This document shows positions 1 to 3,864 of a stretch of DNA of 5,635 bases, one piece after another. Position 1 is the first letter of the stretch. Each line of letters opens with the position of its first letter. The position numbers were made by a program, and so were the translations under genes. Below the pieces are notes generated by a model. That model saw only the letters and a program-made list of their open reading frames with translations. It had not been told where the DNA came from and ran no database searches. This DNA is from Planctomycetota bacterium (GTDB taxonomy: Bacteria; Planctomycetota; PLA2; JAEUHO01): positions 5,192-10,826 of the forward strand of contig JAHEIK010000094.1 of the NCBI GenBank assembly GCA_024639415.1, written 5' to 3'.

Positions 1-196
1 GCAGCACGAAGGTGTTCAGGATCCACGCGCTGAGCGACGTGAGCGTCAGCACGAAGATGTTGGCCATACCCATGCGCAGGGCTGTCGCCACGCGTCCGGA
101 CACGCCCATGAACGGGCAGAGCCCGAGGAAGTAGTACAGCGTGAAGTTGTTGACGATCATCGCGCCGAGCAGGATGCCGAAGAGGGTGTTGCTCAT
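1..196 (-). CDS. rnfA: RnfA, membrane subunit of the Rnf complex (N-terminal part; cut by window edge)
   Basis: Only the first 65 codons are present; the gene runs off the window at position 1. The protein begins MSNTLFGILLGAMIVNNFTL and continues with YYFLGLCPFMGVSG, the family signature of RnfA (RsxA in E. coli, NqrE in Na+-NQR). RnfA is a six-helix inner-membrane protein that pairs with RnfE in a pseudo-symmetric dimer. Its conserved Cys (C27 here, in GLCP) helps hold a membrane-embedded [2Fe-2S] cluster on the electron path. Two membrane segments are visible, at about residues 5-25 and 40-64. The ATG at 196 is chosen because it overlaps the rnfE stop in an ATGA and has a G-rich Shine-Dalgarno just upstream. 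The second cluster Cys would lie outside the window. Identity is very secure for so short a piece; ion specificity (Na+ or H+) cannot be read. Confidence 0.95.
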   Translation of the reverse strand, partial: MSNTLFGILLGAMIVNNFTLYYFLGLCPFMGVSGRVATALRMGMANIFVLTLTSLSAWILNTFVL

Positions 197-822
197 GCGG
201 CCCCCTCGACCTGCGCCTTGCGCGCGCGGCGCTGCGACCACCAGTTGAGCCCGAGCAGCCAGAAGCCCAAGGCGAAGAAGCCGCCCGGCGGCAAAACCAT
301 GATCAGCCAAGGCTCGAAGCGGTCACCGAACAGCGAGACGCCCAGGAAGGTGCCGCTCCCCAGGATCTCGCGGATGGACCCCATCATCACGAGCGCCAAA
401 ATGAAGCCCGCGCCCGTACCCAGCGCGTCGAGCATGGAGCGCCCGATGCTCTGCTTGGCGGCGAACGACTCCTGCCGCCCCAGGATCATGCAGTTGACGA
501 CGATCAGCGCGATGTAGGCGCCCAGCGCCTTGTGCAAGGCCGGCGTCCACGCGGCGAGACTCATGTCCACCACGGTCACGAAGGTCGCGATGATGAGGAT
601 GTAGGTCGAGATGCGCACCTCGTGCGGGATGAAGCGCTTGAAGGTCGAGACCAGCAGGCTCGAGCCGAGCAACACGAACAGCGTTGCGATGCCCATGGCC
701 AGGCTGTTGGCCACGGTGTTGGTCACGGCGAGCGCGGGGCAGAGCCCCAGCATGTGGATCATGACGGGGTTCTCCCGCCACACGCCGCGGAAGAGCGTCT
801 CGGCGCGGGTCGGATCGCTCAT
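193..822 (-). CDS. rnfE: RnfE, membrane subunit of the Rnf complex
   Basis: This 209-residue protein is the RnfE/RsxE (NqrD-like) integral membrane subunit, the partner of RnfA. The conserved MIHMLGLCPALAVT stretch is at residues 21-34 and the NCMILGRQESFA stretch at 110-121. C28 and C111 are the two positions that, with two Cys of RnfA, are known to ligate the intramembrane [2Fe-2S] centre. Hydrophobic segments lie near residues 36-58, 70-92, 98-115, 132-150 and 170-192. The C-terminus is basic (SQRRARKAQ). The open frame extends 26 codons further upstream, but that part is Arg/Gly/Asp-rich and overlaps rnfG out of frame. The ATG at 822 gives the family start, has a strong purine-rich Shine-Dalgarno, and overlaps the rnfG stop as ATGA. 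The length is close to the roughly 200-230 residues usual for the family. The stop overlaps the rnfA start, also as ATGA. No key residue is missing. Confidence 0.97.
   Translation of the reverse strand: MSDPTRAETLFRGVWRENPVMIHMLGLCPALAVTNTVANSLAMGIATLFVLLGSSLLVSTFKRFIPHEVRISTYILIIATFVTVVDMSLAAWTPALHKALGAYIALIVVNCMILGRQESFAAKQSIGRSMLDALGTGAGFILALVMMGSIREILGSGTFLGVSLFGDRFEPWLIMVLPPGGFFALGFWLLGLNWWSQRRARKAQVEGAA
201..207 (-). promoter_or_regulatory. Ribosome binding site of rnfA
   Basis: The minus strand reads GAGGGGG here, with the GAGG core ending 7 bases before the ATG at 196. It lies inside the last codons of rnfE, as expected for translational coupling through the ATGA overlap. Confidence 0.7.
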
Positions 823-1493
823 CGCTCCCCCTTCCTGAGCCATGCCTCGATCTTCGGGCCGGTCATCGCTGCGGCCTCGTTGATGATCTTGATGACCCAC
901 CCCGAGGAGATGGTCGCCCCCGTGACGGTGTCCACCTCGGAGCCGCCGCCGGTGCCCTTGCCGGGCTTCACGGCGACGAGGTCCAGGACCTGCCCGCGGA
1001 TGGGACCGAGGAACGGCTCCTTCTCGATCTTGTCGCCGAGGCCGGGCGTCTCCTTGTGCTCGAGCACCTTCACGCCGAGCACCTTCTTCGTGCGCGGGTC
1101 GTAGCCGAAGATGAGCCGGATCGCATCCTGGAAGCCGGTCCTCTGGTAGGCGAGGGCGAACCCGATCAACTGCTTGCCTTCCGCGTCCGCGTAGCCGGCG
1201 AACACGCGATCGAGACGCTCCGTGTCGACCTCGTAGTTGGTCTCCTCTTCGGCGACCAGGCCGTCCTCAGCGACGGCGAAGCTCACGATCCGAACGGGGT
1301 CGCCGAGGACCTCCCCCACCGCTTCGCGCAGGGCTGCACGCCGATTCTCGCGAATCCGATCCCGTGTCGCCTGATCGACGAACACGAGCAGCAGGCCCGC
1401 CAGGGCGCCTGCGACGGCCAGCGTCAGGACCAACTTCCACGCAGGCACCTCCGGGCGCCCGGGCGGGGCGGCTTGTGCGCTGTCGGCGTTCAT
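819..1493 (-). CDS. rnfG: RnfG, FMN-carrying subunit of the Rnf complex
   Basis: This 224-residue protein is the RnfG (NqrC-like) subunit, anchored by one N-terminal helix with its flavin domain on the outer face of the membrane. After a short Ala/Pro-rich cytoplasmic lead (residues 1-18) comes one membrane segment (about 19-39), then the FMN-binding domain. The family motif HKETPGLG is at 146-153. The flavinylation motif TVTGATISS is at 189-197, in which T194 is the residue expected to carry FMN through a phosphoester bond, added by the transferase ApbE. No apbE is visible here. The same open frame extends back to 2426, but everything before codon 1493 is Arg/His/Pro-rich out-of-frame shadow of rnfD. 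The ATG at 1493 overlaps the rnfD stop as ATGA and has a good Shine-Dalgarno. The length is typical of the family (about 200-220 residues). Nothing appears broken. Confidence 0.97.
   Translation of the reverse strand: MNADSAQAAPPGRPEVPAWKLVLTLAVAGALAGLLLVFVDQATRDRIRENRRAALREAVGEVLGDPVRIVSFAVAEDGLVAEEETNYEVDTERLDRVFAGYADAEGKQLIGFALAYQRTGFQDAIRLIFGYDPRTKKVLGVKVLEHKETPGLGDKIEKEPFLGPIRGQVLDLVAVKPGKGTGGGSEVDTVTGATISSGWVIKIINEAAAMTGPKIEAWLRKGER
826..836 (-). promoter_or_regulatory. Ribosome binding site of rnfE
   Basis: The minus strand reads AGGAAGGGGGA three bases before the ATG at 822, with the AGGA and GGGG cores in range of the start. It decides in favour of this ATG over an in-frame ATG at 900, which lies within rnfG. 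Confidence 0.75.
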
Positions 1494-2497
1494 GCCGCCC
1501 CCTTCGCCTTGCGCCGTGCACCGAAGACGCGTGGCTGCGTCGAGCGGTTGATGAAGGGCACGAGCGCGTTCATCAGGAGGATGGAGTACATGACGCCTTC
1601 GGGCAGACCGCCCCAGGTCCGGATCACGACGGTGAGGAAGCCGATGCCCGCTCCGAAGATCCAGCACCCGCGATTGGTCACGGGCGACGTGACCATGTCC
1701 GTGGCCATGTAGATGGCACCGAGCATCAGCCCGCCGGAGAACAGCATGAAGAGCGGGTCGGCGTACCGCTCGGGCTCCAGCAGATGCAGCAAGCCCGAGA
1801 ACAGCGCGACCGTCAGGAAGATGCTCGCGGGGATACGCCAGTTGAGGAAGTTGCGCAGGGCCAGATAGCCGCCGCAGACGAGGATCACGATCGCAGCGGC
1901 CTCGCCCACCGAGCCGCCGGTCAGGCCGAGCACGAGATCGCTGACCTCCGTGCCCTTCTGCTCGAACTTCATGAGTCCGAGCGGAGTCGCTTCCGTGACG
2001 GTGTCCGCGGGGTTGGTGCTCATCAGCGGTAGCGCGAAGTTGTCGCCTCGCAGGCTCCACCAGTCGCCGCCCGGCTTGGGCCAGGTCGTCAACGCTACCG
2101 GGAAGGACGCCTGCAGGAACGCACGGCCGAGCAACGCCGGGTTGAAGGGGTTCTGCCCGAGTCCGCCGAACACGAGCTTGCCGATGGCGATCGAGAAGAA
2201 CCCGCCGAGGAAGGCCATCCACAGCGCGATTCCGGGCGGCAGCGTCAACCCCAGCAGCAGACCGGTGATGACGCACGAGCCGTCGCTGAGCGCGCCGCGC
2301 CGGCCGAACAGGCGCTCCGGCAGCAGGCAGCCCGCGGTGGCGGCGACCACGACGAGGAACGCGCTCGGCCCGTACCACCAGATGGCCGTGCCCCAGATGG
2401 GCAGGATGCTGAGGACCACATGCCACATGATGGTCTTGGTGCTGGCCGGCCCCTTGAGGTGCGGCGAAGCGGTGACGAGAAGGCGCGGATCGGTCAT
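1490..2497 (-). CDS. rnfD: RnfD, FMN-carrying membrane subunit of the Rnf complex (variant flavinylation motif)
   Basis: This 335-residue polytopic membrane protein is the RnfD (NqrB-like) subunit, which passes electrons across the membrane through flavins. Family landmarks are SPHLKGPASTKTIM (11-24), the NPFNPALLGRAFL stretch (116-128), the GGSVGEA stretch (194-200) and the ATDMVTSPVTNRG stretch (265-277). Hydrophobic segments lie near 24-42, 44-60, 75-95, 96-112, 198-216, 224-240, 248-266, 278-294 and 300-317. Covalent FMN normally sits on the last Thr of an S/T-G-A-T motif. Here the stretch reads DTVTEATPL (165-173): T171 is kept but the usual Gly is Glu (E169). The ATG at 2497 overlaps the rnfC stop as ATGA and follows a clean GGAGG; the frame is open further upstream (to 3322) only as an Arg-rich shadow of rnfC. 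The length fits the family (about 310-350). Identity is secure; whether the variant site is flavinylated is unknown. Confidence 0.97.
   Translation of the reverse strand: MTDPRLLVTASPHLKGPASTKTIMWHVVLSILPIWGTAIWWYGPSAFLVVVAATAGCLLPERLFGRRGALSDGSCVITGLLLGLTLPPGIALWMAFLGGFFSIAIGKLVFGGLGQNPFNPALLGRAFLQASFPVALTTWPKPGGDWWSLRGDNFALPLMSTNPADTVTEATPLGLMKFEQKGTEVSDLVLGLTGGSVGEAAAIVILVCGGYLALRNFLNWRIPASIFLTVALFSGLLHLLEPERYADPLFMLFSGGLMLGAIYMATDMVTSPVTNRGCWIFGAGIGFLTVVIRTWGGLPEGVMYSILLMNALVPFINRSTQPRVFGARRKAKGAA
1498..1504 (-). promoter_or_regulatory. Ribosome binding site of rnfG
   Basis: The minus strand reads AAGGGGG four bases before the ATG at 1493, within the 3' end of rnfD. It supports the short rnfG model rather than a longer frame reaching into rnfD. 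Confidence 0.65.
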
Positions 2498-3819
2498 GCG
2501 CCCGCCTCCAGCCGCCGCGCGTCGGCCTTCGCTGCGGTGAACATCTGGCTGAGCGGGATGTTGCTCGGACAGACGTACGAGCAGCAGCCGCACAGCATGC
2601 AGTCCCAGAGATGGTTCTCGGTCATGGCCTGGACCTCGCCGCTCTTCGCGAGCGAGCCCAGGAGCTGCGGGTTGAGGAACACGGGGCACGAGTCCAGGCA
2701 ATGCCCACAGCGGATGCAGGGCAGCGTGTCGCGCGGGCGCACCTCGGACTTCGTCAGGACGACCACGCCGGTGGTGCCCTTGGTGACGGGTGCATCGAGG
2801 TTGGCGATCGCCGCGCCCATCATCGGGCCGCCCAGGACGATCTCGGCCGCGTCGTCCGTCATGCCGCCGCAGGCCTCGATGAGATCGCCGATCAAGGTGC
2901 CGACGGGCACGATCAGGTTGGCGGGCTTGCGGATCCCGTTGCCCGTGATCGTCACGATGCGCTCGATCAGCGGCAGACCTGTCTCGAAGACCTCCGCGAT
3001 GGTGGCGACCGAAGCCACGTTCTGCACGAGGACGCCGACGTCCGCAGGCAGGCCGCCCGAGGGCACCTCGCGGTCCAGCAGGGACTTGATGAGCATCTTC
3101 TCGGCGCCCTGCGGGTACCGGACGCGCAGGGCGGCGATCTCGACGTCGAGATCGGACGGCGCCGTCTCCTTCATGCGTTCGACGGCGTCGGGCTTGTTCT
3201 CCTCGATGCCGACGAGTGCCTTCTTCACCCCGAGGCATTGCATCATGATGCGGATGCCGAGGTGTACGCGCTCGGGGAAGTCGACCATCGTCCGGTGGTC
3301 GGTCGTGAGGTACGGCTCGCACTCACAGCCGTTGATCACCAGCGTCTCGATGGTGCGGCCCTCCGGCGGCACCAGCTTGACGTGCGTGGGGAAGGCCGCG
3401 CCTCCGAGACCGACGACGCCCGCATCCTTCACGGCGGCGACGAGCGCCGGCCCCTCCAGGGTGTCCCATTCCGGGATCAGCCGCTGGCGAGAGGCCTGGG
3501 CAGAGTAGGGGTCCACATCGATCTGGATCGCCGGCTGGTAGCCGCCGTTCGGATGCGGCCAGAGGCCGACGTCGGCGACCGTCCCCCCGGCACTGGCGTG
3601 GATCGGCACCGAAACGTAGCCGTCGGCCTCCGCGATCTTGTCCCCTCGCTCGACGTGGTCGCCGGCCTTCACGATGCAGCGCGCAGGCTTGCCTGCGTGC
3701 TGGCTCAGCGGCAGCACCACCCGTGACGGGAACGGCATACGCCGTACCGCCAGAGCGGCCGTCAGCGTCTTGTGGTCCGGCGGATGAACGCCGTGCCGGA
3801 AGAGAGAGAGTGAGAGCAT
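2494..3819 (-). CDS. rnfC: RnfC, NAD(H)-binding iron-sulfur subunit of the Rnf complex
   Basis: This 441-residue peripheral cytoplasmic subunit exchanges electrons with NAD(H) and is related to NuoF and NqrA. The N-terminus carries FRHGVHPPDHKTLT (7-20), the usual RnfC start. A barrel-sandwich, lipoyl-like region follows (about 37-82; VKAGDHVERGDKIAEADGY, then HASAGGTV). The nucleotide/FMN-binding Rossmann part includes GLGGAAFPTHVK (137-148) and INGCECEPYLTTDHR (162-176). An SLBB-like segment lies around 285-320. The C-terminus has two [4Fe-4S] motifs: C368, C371, C374, C378 (CIRCGHCLDSCP) and C407, C410, C413, C417 (CMLCGCCSYVCP). The size matches the short clostridial/acetogen form, without the long repeat tail of E. 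coli RsxC. The ATG at 3819 is preceded by GAGGA and gives the family N-terminus. It lies 45 bp after the PFOR-type gene, so co-transcription with it is likely. The stop overlaps rnfD as ATGA. All cluster cysteines are intact. Confidence 0.97.
   Translation of the reverse strand: MLSLSLFRHGVHPPDHKTLTAALAVRRMPFPSRVVLPLSQHAGKPARCIVKAGDHVERGDKIAEADGYVSVPIHASAGGTVADVGLWPHPNGGYQPAIQIDVDPYSAQASRQRLIPEWDTLEGPALVAAVKDAGVVGLGGAAFPTHVKLVPPEGRTIETLVINGCECEPYLTTDHRTMVDFPERVHLGIRIMMQCLGVKKALVGIEENKPDAVERMKETAPSDLDVEIAALRVRYPQGAEKMLIKSLLDREVPSGGLPADVGVLVQNVASVATIAEVFETGLPLIERIVTITGNGIRKPANLIVPVGTLIGDLIEACGGMTDDAAEIVLGGPMMGAAIANLDAPVTKGTTGVVVLTKSEVRPRDTLPCIRCGHCLDSCPVFLNPQLLGSLAKSGEVQAMTENHLWDCMLCGCCSYVCPSNIPLSQMFTAAKADARRLEAGA
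2505..2510 (-). promoter_or_regulatory. Ribosome binding site of rnfD
   Basis: The minus strand reads TGGAGG with 7 bases to the ATG at 2497. This is the most canonical Shine-Dalgarno in the window, and it fixes the rnfD start at the ATGA overlap. Confidence 0.8.
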
Positions 3820-3864
3820 CGAGTCCTCGGTGGGTGCTCGGGTTTCACGTGTGGGCGAAGGGCG
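3820..3864 (-). other. Short intergenic gap between the PFOR-type gene and rnfC
   Basis: These 45 bases hold the rnfC Shine-Dalgarno and little else. I see no hairpin followed by a T run, so no intrinsic terminator, and no recognisable -35/-10 pair. A weak CGAG/CTCG pairing is possible near the Shine-Dalgarno but too small to interpret. The gap is compatible with read-through from the oxidoreductase gene into rnfCDGEA. Confidence 0.6.
3824..3828 (-). promoter_or_regulatory. Ribosome binding site of rnfC
   Basis: The minus strand reads GAGGA with 4 bases before the ATG at 3819. The spacing is slightly short but usable. It lies in the only real intergenic gap of the window. Confidence 0.6.

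Noticed and set aside
532..1104. Plus-strand open frame of 190 codons spanning the rnfE/rnfG junction
   Set aside because: It is His/Gly/Arg-rich, antisense to two secure genes, and best explained as a composition artefact.
1494..2426. N-terminal extension of rnfG to the first in-frame ATG (a 535-residue model)
   Set aside because: The extra 311 residues are Arg/His/Pro-rich, lie out of frame over rnfD and lack family similarity. The ATG at 1493 has a Shine-Dalgarno and gives the normal RnfG length.
2498..3322. N-terminal extension of rnfD over rnfC (a 610-residue model)
   Set aside because: The extension is an Arg/Gly/Asp-rich shadow of rnfC. The ATG at 2497 follows GGAGG and begins with the family N-terminus.
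2420..3726. Two long plus-strand open frames (362 and 371 codons) opposite rnfC
   Set aside because: They are antisense to a strongly supported gene. Their products are Arg/His/Asp- or Ser/Arg-rich with no recognisable motif, which is typical of GC-rich shadow frames.
3846..3851. CACGTG palindrome in the gap before rnfC, considered as an operator
   Set aside because: A single 6-bp palindrome is expected by chance in GC-rich DNA and has no flanking symmetry or promoter elements.
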